Shown in pieces: positions 57,032-64,000 of a DNA stretch of 64,000 bases (its first letter is position 1; each line of letters opens with the position of its first letter). The position numbers and the translations under genes were made by a program. This DNA is from Aquimonas sp964586455 (GTDB lineage Bacteria; Pseudomonadota; Gammaproteobacteria; Xanthomonadales; Xanthomonadaceae). The notes under the pieces were generated by a model that searched no databases, had not been told where the DNA came from, and saw only the letters and a program-made list of their open reading frames with translations. The DNA lies in the NCBI GenBank assembly GCA_964586455.1, contig CAZPHV010000007.1:62001-126000 (forward strand), given 5' to 3'.

Positions 57032-58207
57032 CTAAGCCGATATCGCCAGCTGCTCCCGGTGATACAGCTTGGCTGCGATCAGCCAGACGAATCCGGCCAG
57101 CAGCAGACCAGCACCGAGTGCGATCGCCCATTCGGCCCCACTGACCAGTTCGCCGCGTACGACCTTCAGGATCAGCTGGTTCTGGGCCAGCAGCGGCACC
57201 GCCGACATCCACAGCTGGTTCTTCACCGGCGACACCATCAGCACCAGGGTCGGCAGCATCGGCAGCAGCATCAGCAGGGCCATGTAGCTCTGGGCCTCTT
57301 TCATGCTCTTGGTGGTGGCCGCCAGCAGGGTCACCAGGCAGGAGCCGAACACCGCGATCGGCATGATCAGCAGGAAGAGCTTGGCGATCGCCAGCCAGCT
57401 GATGTCGATCTTGAAGCCGAGCATCGAGGCCGGGATGAAGCTGAAGAAGGCCTTGAAGGACAGCAGGGTCAGCAGGGCGGTCAACAGGGCGAAGGCCGCA
57501 GCCGCACCGAGCTTGCCGCTCATGATCGCGCCGCGCGCGGACGGCGTGGCCAGCAGCGGCTCCAGCGACTGCCGCTCGCGCTCGCCGGCGGTGGCATCCA
57601 TCGCCAGCTGGGCGCCGCCGAGGAAGCCGCTCAGGATCAGGATGTAGGGCAGGAAGGCCAGCAGCATGCCGGCGCGGCTCTCGGGCGTGGACAGGTCGCG
57701 GTGCTGGACCAGCACCGGCGTGCCGACGGCCGGGTTGATGCCGCGCGCGACCAGGCGCAGGGCGCCCATCTGGCGGTCGTAGATCTCCAGCAGTCCTTCG
57801 ACGCGGCGCAGCGGGGTGCGGGTGTCCTGGCGGGTCGAGTCGTAGAGGATCTCGATCGGCGCCGGCCGGCTCTTGCGCCATTCCTCGGCGTACTCGGCCG
57901 GGATGCGCAGGATCACCTCCTTGTCCTGGTTGCGGATCGCCGCATCGGGGTCGGCCGGGGCCGCCTCGATTTCCACGTTCATCGTGGACAGCCAGTCGAC
58001 CAGGTTGGGCGCGTGCTCGGCGCCGATCACCGGCAGCTTCAGCGGCTTCTCGGCGCGGTCCATCTCCTTGCTGGCAATCAGGGTGATCAGGCCGACCATC
58101 AGCGCCGGGCCGAACAGCGGCCCCATCAGCAGGCTGATCATCACCGTGCGGCGGTCGCGGAACAGGTCCAGCAGTTCCTTCTTCAGAACGGTCCAGGTGG
58201 CTTTCAT
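57032..58207 (-). CDS. natB: ABC-2 type exporter permease, NatB-like
   Basis: A 391-residue membrane protein with one N-terminal helix (VMISLLMGPLFGPALMVGLI), a periplasmic domain of about 150 residues (PLKLPVIGAEHAPNLVDWLS) and five or so C-terminal helices. It has the NatB/ABC-2 hallmark DATAGERERQSLEPLLATP. With the ATPase at 58204 it forms an exporter. The Bacillus NatAB pair expels sodium, but the substrate here is not proven. ATG 58207 overlaps the natA stop by 4 bp. Confidence 0.87.
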   Translation of the reverse strand: MKATWTVLKKELLDLFRDRRTVMISLLMGPLFGPALMVGLITLIASKEMDRAEKPLKLPVIGAEHAPNLVDWLSTMNVEIEAAPADPDAAIRNQDKEVILRIPAEYAEEWRKSRPAPIEILYDSTRQDTRTPLRRVEGLLEIYDRQMGALRLVARGINPAVGTPVLVQHRDLSTPESRAGMLLAFLPYILILSGFLGGAQLAMDATAGERERQSLEPLLATPSARGAIMSGKLGAAAAFALLTALLTLLSFKAFFSFIPASMLGFKIDISWLAIAKLFLLIMPIAVFGSCLVTLLAATTKSMKEAQSYMALLMLLPMLPTLVLMVSPVKNQLWMSAVPLLAQNQLILKVVRGELVSGAEWAIALGAGLLLAGFVWLIAAKLYHREQLAISA

Positions 58208-58950
58208 GCGAACAGTCCTTCTTCCGAGCCGATGGCCTTGACGAACGCTTCTTCGAGATTGGTCTCGCCGGTCAAAGCACGCAGCTCGTCGGGCGTGCCC
58301 TGGGCGACCACGCGGCCCTTGGCGATGATGACGATGCGGTCACACAGGGCGGCGACCTCCTGCATGATGTGGCTGGAGAACACCACGCAGCGGCCTTCGC
58401 TTTTCAGCTGCTGCAGAAAGTGGCGCAGGCCGCGGGTGGTCATGACATCCAGCCCATTGGTCGGCTCGTCGAGGATGACGTTGCCGGGGTCGTGCACCAG
58501 GGCGCGTGCGATCGCGGTCTTGGTGCGCTGGCCCTGCGAGAAGCCTTCGGCTTGGCGGTCGAGGATTTCGTCCATCACCAGCGCCTTGGCCAGCCGCGCG
58601 GTACGTTCGGCGATGAGCGCGTCATCCATGCCGTGCAGGCGACCGAAGTAGGCGATGTTCTCGCGTGCGGTCAGGCGCTTGTAGACACCGCGTGCATCAG
58701 GCAACACGCCCAGGCGACGACGTGCGGCTTCGGCGTTCTTGAAGATATCGACGCCGTCGACGCTGACCGTGCCGGTGTCCGGGCGCATCAGGGTGTAGAG
58801 CATGCGCAGGGTGGTGGTCTTGCCAGCGCCATTCGGGCCCAGCAGGCCGGTGATCTGGCCGTCTTCGGCGCGGAAGCTGACGCCGTCCACGGCCTTGACC
58901 AGACCGGTCTTGGTCTTGAAGTGCTTGCTCAGGTTTTCGCAGATCAGCAT
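58204..58950 (-). CDS. natA: ABC exporter ATP-binding protein, NatA-like
   Basis: A 248-residue ATPase with Walker A LLGPNGAGKTTT, the signature EGFSQGQRTK (a SxGQ variant), Walker B NVILDEPTNGLD and the switch FSSHIMQEV. It starts at ATG 58950 with MLICENLSKHFKTKTGLVKA, one base after the stop of the hydrolase gene, and overlaps natB, so the three form an operon. It energises NatB. The coupling to a secreted hydrolase is unusual and may mean the exporter handles a product or substrate of that enzyme, though this is speculation. Confidence 0.9.
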   Translation of the reverse strand: MLICENLSKHFKTKTGLVKAVDGVSFRAEDGQITGLLGPNGAGKTTTLRMLYTLMRPDTGTVSVDGVDIFKNAEAARRRLGVLPDARGVYKRLTARENIAYFGRLHGMDDALIAERTARLAKALVMDEILDRQAEGFSQGQRTKTAIARALVHDPGNVILDEPTNGLDVMTTRGLRHFLQQLKSEGRCVVFSSHIMQEVAALCDRIVIIAKGRVVAQGTPDELRALTGETNLEEAFVKAIGSEEGLFA

Positions 58951-58951
58951 C

Positions 58952-60433
58952 TCAGGGCTCCCAGCCGTGGTAGCCGGCAAACGGCGGATTGGGCTTCAGG
59001 GTCTCCAGGCACTCGGCGTCGAGGTCCCTGGGTGCGGTCTTGTCGATGAACTCGCCGAGGATGCGCGGCATGCAGCCGACCCCGGACACGCTGTGGCCCT
59101 GCCCGCGCAGCAGCAGATGGCGCGCGTTCGACAGGTGCTCGGCCACCGCATCGCCGTAGCGGGGCGGAGTGACCGGGTCGAACTCGCCTGACAGCAGCAG
59201 GGTCGGGATGTCCGACTTCACCGGGTCGTTGAAGTCCTCCGGTACCTCGCCACGCGGCCACACCGCGCACTGCTCCTGGCTGACACGGGTGATCAGATCA
59301 CCGAGGGTGCGGGTCGCATCCAGTGGATCCGGCCGCATCTTGTCCACGTCCTCGCTGCACATGACCGACAGCTGCATGCCGTGGGTGATCTGTTCCGACA
59401 GTGAACCGGTGATCATTTCGGCCTGCGCCATCAGCGCGCTGGCGCGGCCCTGCGCCGCCTCATGCAGCGACAGCGGCAGCATCGCCGCCAGCGCCGGCGC
59501 ATAGGAGTACATGCGCGCCACGGCGCTGACATGACCGGTGGTCAGCTCGCCCTGCTTTTCCTCGCCGCTGATCGAATCGCGCCAGTTCACGGGGCGCGGC
59601 GCGACGCGCAGCTCGGCCAGCAGTGCATTCAGATCCTCGCGCGGGCTGCCGAAGCGCTCGGCGCAGGCCGGCACGGCCTGGCACTGGGCGAAGTGCAGAT
59701 CGAGCGCGTCTTCCAGGTTGCGGGCGTGTTCGGAACCGAGCACCAGCGTGTTCGGCACGACCGAGTCCAGCACCACGCTGCGGGTGTGCTGCGGGTAACG
59801 ACGCATGTACTGCTGGGCGACGCGGGTGCCGTAGCTGACGCCGAGCAGATTGATCTGCTGCACACCGATCGCCGCGCGCACGGCATCAAGGTCGGCGATC
59901 GCGTCGGTGGTGGTGTACTGACTCAAGTCGGCCTTCGGCGCGAGCTCGTCGCGACAGCGCTCGGCGAAGGCGCGCCAAGCGGCGGGATCGTCCTCGGCCA
60001 TGTCGTCGATCACGCCGGCTTCGCCGCTCTGGGTCGTGCATGTCAGCTTGTTGGAACCGCCGGTGCCGCGCTGGTCGACCAGGATCACGTGGCGGTTCTT
60101 GCGGATCTCGCGGAAAGCGCCGTGTAGGCCGGGGTAGCTCTCAAGCGCGGACTGGCCCGGGCCGCCGGCGATCATGAACAGGGGATCGTCGGCGCCGGCG
60201 CTGTTCTCGGTTGGCACCCAGGCGACCGCCAGTTCGATCCGACGGCCGTTGGGCTCAGCGGGGTTCTCCGGCACTTCGAAGCGTGTGCACTGGGCGGCGA
60301 CGTTGAGTACCGACAGCGGTGCGGTCAGGGTGCAGGGCTCGAACTCGAGGCTGCCGAGGCGACGCTGGGCGTCGGCCGGTGCGCTCAGCGCGAGGCCGCC
60401 CGCGGCGGCGAAGGTGATCAGGACACGATGCAT
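58952..60433 (-). CDS. Secreted alpha/beta hydrolase, tripeptidyl-aminopeptidase-like
   Basis: A 493-residue exported enzyme. The signal peptide MHRVLITFAAAGGLALSAPA ends at DA. The oxyanion block is FMIAGGPGQSA, followed by VILVDQRGTGGSN and the nucleophile elbow GVSYGT. The acid is in LLSGEFDPVTPP and the histidine in RGQGHSVSGVGC, completing the Ser-Asp-His triad. The arrangement matches TAP-like peptidases and proline iminopeptidase relatives that release N-terminal residues from peptides in the periplasm. The ribosome site AAGGGAGA precedes ATG 60433. It is the first gene of the natAB operon. Confidence 0.87.
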   Translation of the reverse strand: MHRVLITFAAAGGLALSAPADAQRRLGSLEFEPCTLTAPLSVLNVAAQCTRFEVPENPAEPNGRRIELAVAWVPTENSAGADDPLFMIAGGPGQSALESYPGLHGAFREIRKNRHVILVDQRGTGGSNKLTCTTQSGEAGVIDDMAEDDPAAWRAFAERCRDELAPKADLSQYTTTDAIADLDAVRAAIGVQQINLLGVSYGTRVAQQYMRRYPQHTRSVVLDSVVPNTLVLGSEHARNLEDALDLHFAQCQAVPACAERFGSPREDLNALLAELRVAPRPVNWRDSISGEEKQGELTTGHVSAVARMYSYAPALAAMLPLSLHEAAQGRASALMAQAEMITGSLSEQITHGMQLSVMCSEDVDKMRPDPLDATRTLGDLITRVSQEQCAVWPRGEVPEDFNDPVKSDIPTLLLSGEFDPVTPPRYGDAVAEHLSNARHLLLRGQGHSVSGVGCMPRILGEFIDKTAPRDLDAECLETLKPNPPFAGYHGWEP

Positions 60434-60474
60434 GGATTCTCCCTTTCCGCGGCGCCAGGGCCCGCGGCGTGCGG

Positions 60475-61266
60475 CTACTGACCGGCCTTGGCCGCCGGTG
60501 TGACAGCGCCGGGCAGGCGCGGCGTCTGGTACTTCTCGCGACGGATCCGGCGCAGGTGCAGGCCGGCGGCCTTCAGGCGCTCGAAGCCGGCATCGACCAT
60601 GTGCGGATTGCCGCAGAGGTAGGCGATGTCGCCCTCGGGGTCGATCGCAAACGCCTGCAGCGCATCCTGCACATAGGCGTGTACGTCCTGCTCGGTCGGC
60701 GCTTCGGGGAGGCCGCGCGAGTGGCAGAAGCGCAGGGTGAAGCCGGGGATGTGCGCTGCCGCCGCGCGGAACTCGTCGGCATAGAGCTGTTCGGCCGGCG
60801 TGCGGTTGCCCAGCAACAGCAGGGTCTGCACGCCCCGCGCGGCCAGTGCTTCCAGCTGCGGCAGCATGCCGCGGTAGGGCGCCACGCCGGTGCCGGTGCC
60901 GAGCAGCACGTAGCGCTTTACCTCGTCGTCCGGCAGCAGGCAGAAGCGGCCGTTGGGCGCGGTGGCGTGGATCTCGTCGCCGTGCTGCAGGGCGCGCATA
61001 AAGGCACTGCCGACACCGCCCTCGACCAGGCTGACCACCAGCTCGATCCGCTGCGCATCGCTGCGACCGGGGTCGTTCGGGTTGGCGATCGAATAGCTGC
61101 GGAACTCGGGCGCGTCGCCCGCGCTGACCCGCACGCGCACGAACTGTCCGGGCAGGAAGGCGATGGCCGCGCCGTCGCTGCGTTCGAACACGAAATGCCG
61201 CACGCTCGGGGTCAGCCAGCGGCTGTCGACAAGCCGCAGCGGCACGGTGGGCGGGGGCGCGATCAT
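60475..61266 (-). CDS. Ferredoxin-NADP(+) reductase family flavoprotein
   Basis: A 263-residue cytosolic flavoenzyme. The FAD-binding motif is RSYSIAN with GGVGSAFMR, and the NADP-binding side is LLGTGTGVAPYRGML followed by YLCGNPHMVDAGFERLKAAG. It lacks an iron-sulfur domain, so it works with a separate ferredoxin or flavodoxin. It resembles Fpr-type enzymes that tune NADPH and redox stress, but paralogues in phenol or other oxygenase systems look similar. Transcription is divergent from yadG across a 147-bp gap. Confidence 0.88.
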   Translation of the reverse strand: MIAPPPTVPLRLVDSRWLTPSVRHFVFERSDGAAIAFLPGQFVRVRVSAGDAPEFRSYSIANPNDPGRSDAQRIELVVSLVEGGVGSAFMRALQHGDEIHATAPNGRFCLLPDDEVKRYVLLGTGTGVAPYRGMLPQLEALAARGVQTLLLLGNRTPAEQLYADEFRAAAAHIPGFTLRFCHSRGLPEAPTEQDVHAYVQDALQAFAIDPEGDIAYLCGNPHMVDAGFERLKAAGLHLRRIRREKYQTPRLPGAVTPAAKAGQ

Positions 61267-61413
61267 GGCGGTTTGGGCCTCTCAGGGCGGTTCAAGCGGG
61301 GGTGTATAGTAGCCGCCGCCCGTGAGCGCCCAGTTCGCAGCTTGCCGAAGGGCCTGCACGGATTTCTCCCCTTTCGTCCCGAGAGCCGCCCGGCTCCCAA
61401 AGGCCGTTGTCGA

Positions 61414-62343
61414 ATGAGCGCGCCCGCAGCGCTGGAAGTGCGCGATCTGCGCAAGACCTACTCGAATGGCGTTGAAGCCCTGAAGGGCATCTCGCTGGCC
61501 GTCACCGAAGGCGATTTCTTCGCCCTGCTGGGGCCGAACGGCGCCGGCAAGTCGACCCTGATCGGCATCGTCAGCTCGCTGGTCAACGCCAGCGCCGGTG
61601 AGGTGCGGATCTGCGGCATCGATCTGGTCAAGCATCGCAGCGAGGCGATGCGCCAGGTCGGCCTGGTGCCGCAGGAGATCAACTTCAACATGTTCGAGAA
61701 GCCCTTCGACATCTGCGTGAACTACGCGGGCTTCTACGGCGTGCCGCGCGCCGAAGCCGCCGAGCGCGCCGAGGCCGAGCTGCGCGCCGCCCAGCTGTGG
61801 GAGAAGGCACACGTGATGTCGCGGACGCTGTCGGGCGGCATGAAGCGCCGGCTGATGATCGCCCGCGCGATGATCACCCGGCCGCGTCTGCTGATCCTCG
61901 ACGAGCCCACCGCCGGCGTCGACATCGAGATCCGCCGCGGCATGTGGAAGACGCTGAAAGAGGTCAACGCCCGCGGCACCACGGTCATCCTGACCACGCA
62001 CTACCTCGAAGAGGCCGAGAACCTCTGCCGCAACATCGCGATCATCGACCGCGGCCGCATTGTCGAGCACAGCAGCATGAAGGCGCTGCTGGCCAAGCTC
62101 GACGTCGAGGGCTTCGTGCTCGATCTGGCCGAGCCCTACCGCGGCGCCTTGCCTGAGCTGGCCGGCATCAGAATCGATCGCAGCGATGACCACACGCTGG
62201 AGCTGGAGACGCCGCGCGCGGCCAATCTCAACGCGATCTTTGCCGCGCTCAGCGAGGCCGGCATCCAGGTGCGCAGCATGCGCAACCGCGCCAACCGTCT
62301 GGAAGAACTCTTCGTGCGCCTGACCGGCCAGGAGGCCGCGTGA
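61414..62343 (+). CDS. yadG: ABC transporter ATP-binding protein YadG
   Basis: A 309-residue ATPase closely resembling E. coli YadG. It has Walker A LLGPNGAGKSTLIGI, QEINFNMFEKPF, signature LSGGMKRRLMIARAM, Walker B LLILDEPTAGVDIEIRR, switch LTTHYLEEAE and the YadG-type C-terminus RNRANRLEELFVRLTG. It pairs with the permease encoded one base into its stop codon (TGATG at 62341-62345). The substrate is unknown. The pair is conserved in gammaproteobacteria as a probable exporter of an envelope component or drug. Confidence 0.95.
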   Translation: MSAPAALEVRDLRKTYSNGVEALKGISLAVTEGDFFALLGPNGAGKSTLIGIVSSLVNASAGEVRICGIDLVKHRSEAMRQVGLVPQEINFNMFEKPFDICVNYAGFYGVPRAEAAERAEAELRAAQLWEKAHVMSRTLSGGMKRRLMIARAMITRPRLLILDEPTAGVDIEIRRGMWKTLKEVNARGTTVILTTHYLEEAENLCRNIAIIDRGRIVEHSSMKALLAKLDVEGFVLDLAEPYRGALPELAGIRIDRSDDHTLELETPRAANLNAIFAALSEAGIQVRSMRNRANRLEELFVRLTGQEAA

Positions 62344-63128
62344 TGTCCGCGCCGACCACCGCCCAGGCCAACCTGACCGCGCTCTACACCATCGTCCGCC
62401 GCGAGGTGCACCGCATCCTGCGCATCTGGGGCCAGACCCTGGTGCCGCCGGCGATCACCATGACGCTCTATTTCCTGATCTTCGGCAGCCTGATCGGCCG
62501 CCGCATCGGCGAGATGGGCGGGCACAGCTACATGGATTTCATCGTCCCGGGCCTGGTGATGATGAGCGTGATCCAGAACGCCTACGGCAACATCTCGTCG
62601 AGCTTCTTCGGCGCGAAGTTCGGCCGCCACGTCGAGGAGCTGCTGGTCAGCCCGATGCCGAACTGGGTGATCCTGCTGGGCTATGTGCTGGGCGGCGTGC
62701 TGCGCGGCCTGCTGGTTGGCGCGATCGTGCTGGTGATTGCGATGTTCTTCACCAAGGTCTCGATCCCGCACCCGCTGGTGACGCTCGCCAGCGTGCTGCT
62801 GGCGGCGGTGGTGTTCTCGCTGGCCGGCTTCGTCAACGCGGTCTATGCGAAGAAGTTCGACGACATCGCGATCATCCCGACCTTCGTGCTGACCCCGCTG
62901 ACCTACCTCGGCGGCGTGTTCTACGCGGTCGAAGCCCTGCCGGGCTGGGCGCAGACGCTGACCCTGGCCAACCCCATCGTCTACATGGTCAGCGCCTTCC
63001 GCCATGGGCTGCTGGGCTCCAGCGGCGTCGACCTGGCCTTGAGCTTCGCCGTCATGCTGGGCTTCACCGTCGCCCTGACCTGGTTGGGCCTCACCCTGCT
63101 GAAGCGCGGCGTCGGCCTGCGCAGCTGA
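62343..63128 (+). CDS. yadH: ABC transporter permease YadH
   Basis: A 261-residue ABC-2 permease with six hydrophobic helices (TMTLYFLIFGSLIGRRIGEM; MDFIVPGLVMMSVIQNAYGN; VLLAAVVFSLAGFVNAVYAK) and the conserved LTYLGGVFYAVEALPGWAQT before the last helix. It is the membrane part of the YadGH exporter. The start at ATG 62343 overlaps the yadG stop. A GTG at 62340 is possible. It is followed after 28 bp by a small membrane protein gene in the same direction. Confidence 0.94.
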   Translation: MSAPTTAQANLTALYTIVRREVHRILRIWGQTLVPPAITMTLYFLIFGSLIGRRIGEMGGHSYMDFIVPGLVMMSVIQNAYGNISSSFFGAKFGRHVEELLVSPMPNWVILLGYVLGGVLRGLLVGAIVLVIAMFFTKVSIPHPLVTLASVLLAAVVFSLAGFVNAVYAKKFDDIAIIPTFVLTPLTYLGGVFYAVEALPGWAQTLTLANPIVYMVSAFRHGLLGSSGVDLALSFAVMLGFTVALTWLGLTLLKRGVGLRS

Positions 63129-63156
63129 TCCTTCCCACCACCACGAGGCGCCCTCG

Positions 63157-63300
63157 ATGAACATGGCCATCCTGCAGCCGCTGCTGACCCTGCTCGCCGG
63201 CATCCTGATCCTGATCCGGCCCAAGCTGCTGGCCCTGATCGTGGCGATCTACCTGATCGTGATCGGCGTGCTGGGCCTGCTGCCGCACCTGCGCTTCTAG
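63157..63300 (+). CDS. DUF3096 small membrane protein
   Basis: A 47-residue protein, MNMAILQPLLTLLAGILILI through RPKLLALIVAIYLIVIGVLG to HLRF. It has two hydrophobic helices linked by a short basic turn, which matches DUF3096 in length and pattern. The function is unknown. It lies 28 bp after yadH and is probably on the same transcript. CGAGG sits about 10 bases before ATG 63157 as a weak ribosome site. Confidence 0.8.
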   Translation: MNMAILQPLLTLLAGILILIRPKLLALIVAIYLIVIGVLGLLPHLRF

Positions 63301-63662
63301 CCCTGCGCCACAGGCGCACTGGACTTCTGCCGGCCTGGTGCGCCACAGGCGCACCCTATTCGAACACAGGCCTGCGCCTGGTCGGGCGCTTCGCGTCTCT
63401 CGGGGTCGTAGGGTGCGCGTGTCGCGCACGATCGGGTGCGTGCGGTCGATCTGGCGCGCCGCAGGCGCACCGCATGCGAACGACGGCATGGTCTCTGTTC
63501 TGGGGCGTGGCGTCATTCGTGGTCGTAGGGTGCGCGTGTCGCGCACCTACGCGGGCGAAAGACGCATTACCCAGAGCGAAGCCCAGGCGAACGCACGTCG
63601 CTTCCACATCGAACGCCCCGCATCACGCCCGAGAGCCACGGCGCGCGCCGCGACCCAATCCC
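63301..63662. other. Intergenic region with short GCGCAC-type repeats
   Basis: No gene is supported. GCGCCACAGGCGCAC-type sequence occurs at about 63305, 63340 and (variant) 63460, and GTAGGGTGCGCGTGTCGCGCAC occurs in two copies at about 63407 and 63527. These look like another family of dispersed palindromic repeats. Confidence 0.65.
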
Positions 63663-64000
63663 TCAAGCGGCTGGCCCGCGCCGGCGCCACCACAGCCCGG
63701 CGATCGCGAGCAGCAGCAGCGGCGGCAGCGTCCAGGTGGCAACACGCTTCATCTCGGCGATCTTCGCCGCGCGCAGCTCGGCATCCACCTTGTCGAAATC
63801 CGGCGCCGGACACTCCTGTCCGAAGCGCGCGCCCCAGGGCACATAGGGCCCTTCGCGCAGGTAGCGCCGGTACAGCTGCTGGCCGCGCTCGTACTCGGTG
63901 TTGAGCACATAGCGGGTGGCCTGGCACATCAGCGCGGCATAGGCCTGCGAGCGCGGCGGCAGCTGTGCGGCAGCCGTTTCCGCCAGGTTGGCAGCCAGGC
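63663..64000 (-). CDS. C-terminal part of a membrane-anchored protein, 5' end outside window
   Basis: The minus-strand frame is open from the right edge to a TGA at 63663, giving at least 111 residues without a start that must be native. It reads LAANLAETAAAQLPPRSQAY, then MCQATRYVLNTEYERGQQLY, RRYLREGPYVPWGARFGQEC and PAPDFDKVDAELRAAKI. It ends with one hydrophobic helix (WTLPPLLLLAIAGLWW) and a basic tail, a tail-anchor arrangement. I do not recognise the family. Met codons inside the frame could mimic starts, but the residues before them look equally natural. Confidence 0.65.
   Translation of the reverse strand, partial: LAANLAETAAAQLPPRSQAYAALMCQATRYVLNTEYERGQQLYRRYLREGPYVPWGARFGQECPAPDFDKVDAELRAAKIAEMKRVATWTLPPLLLLAIAGLWWRRRGPAA

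Overview
The window is GC-rich, with dense coding and many dispersed palindromic repeats. Gene content points to a gammaproteobacterium of the order Lysobacterales (Xanthomonadales), perhaps Rhodanobacteraceae or Lysobacteraceae. Supporting signs are DsbD, TlpA, HflKC, UbiB and YadGH homologues, GAATCCC heptamer tracts, and several secreted proteins ending in F-x-(N/D)-G-F-E. The genus is inference. Two 100-N assembly gaps (5472-5571 and 51514-51613) both fall inside tandem repeats.

Positions 1-28,600 look like accessory DNA assembled beside the chaperonin operon. The intact groES-groEL operon (28541 to 26448, minus strand, with a CIRCE operator) has two truncated groEL copies to its left in the same orientation, at about 10361-11396 and 5085-5685. 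Both truncated copies carry a 69-bp hairpin-rich tandem repeat at the same internal site. Panacea-domain antitoxin genes follow the intact groEL and the leftmost copy. Between 11.4 and 26.4 kb lies a defence island on the minus strand: Panacea gene, then hsdM, an Abi/HEPN gene, an uncharacterised gene pair (370 aa and 125 aa), hsdS, a TIR-like gene and hsdR. The five steps from abi to the TIR gene are joined by 4-bp ATGA overlaps. Further left are a coiled-coil lipoprotein, a decayed RhuM remnant and a two-gene PDDEXK/DUF5655 plus HNH unit. Left of the second groEL copy are a cytochrome b/EB_dh-like gene, a DUF1566 lipoprotein and a purple-acid-phosphatase-like enzyme. Left of the third copy are a Panacea toxin-antitoxin pair, another RhuM fragment and a class II Fic gene.

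Positions 28,860-38,200 (plus strand) hold cutA, a secreted endonuclease I with Ig-like domains, dsbD with two N-terminal alpha domains, a TlpA-type thioredoxin, a DUF937 protein and a membrane-anchored Ser/Thr kinase with a large helical C-terminus.

Positions 38,300-50,230 look like a regulated cell-surface locus. Two large paralogous secreted proteins (delta-60-like repeats plus P domain) lie on the minus strand, and a glycine-rich repeat protein and a small secreted protein on the plus strand, followed by an FHA-AAA+-Fis regulator. The divergent intergenic region has a -24/-12 (sigma-54) promoter facing each way. A 16-bp palindrome, GTTCGC-N4-GCGAAC, occurs both there and upstream of the regulator gene, which suggests a local sigma-54 circuit.

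Positions 50,450-64,000 are mostly housekeeping: PaiB-like protein, HflKC, a small periplasmic protein, UbiB, a NatAB exporter with a secreted alpha/beta hydrolase, a ferredoxin-NADP reductase, the YadGH exporter, a 47-aa DUF3096 membrane protein and a gene running off the right edge. The gaps at 51.2-51.7 and 56.2-57.0 kb are filled by a composite repeat (18-bp palindrome, hairpin, GAATCCC tract).
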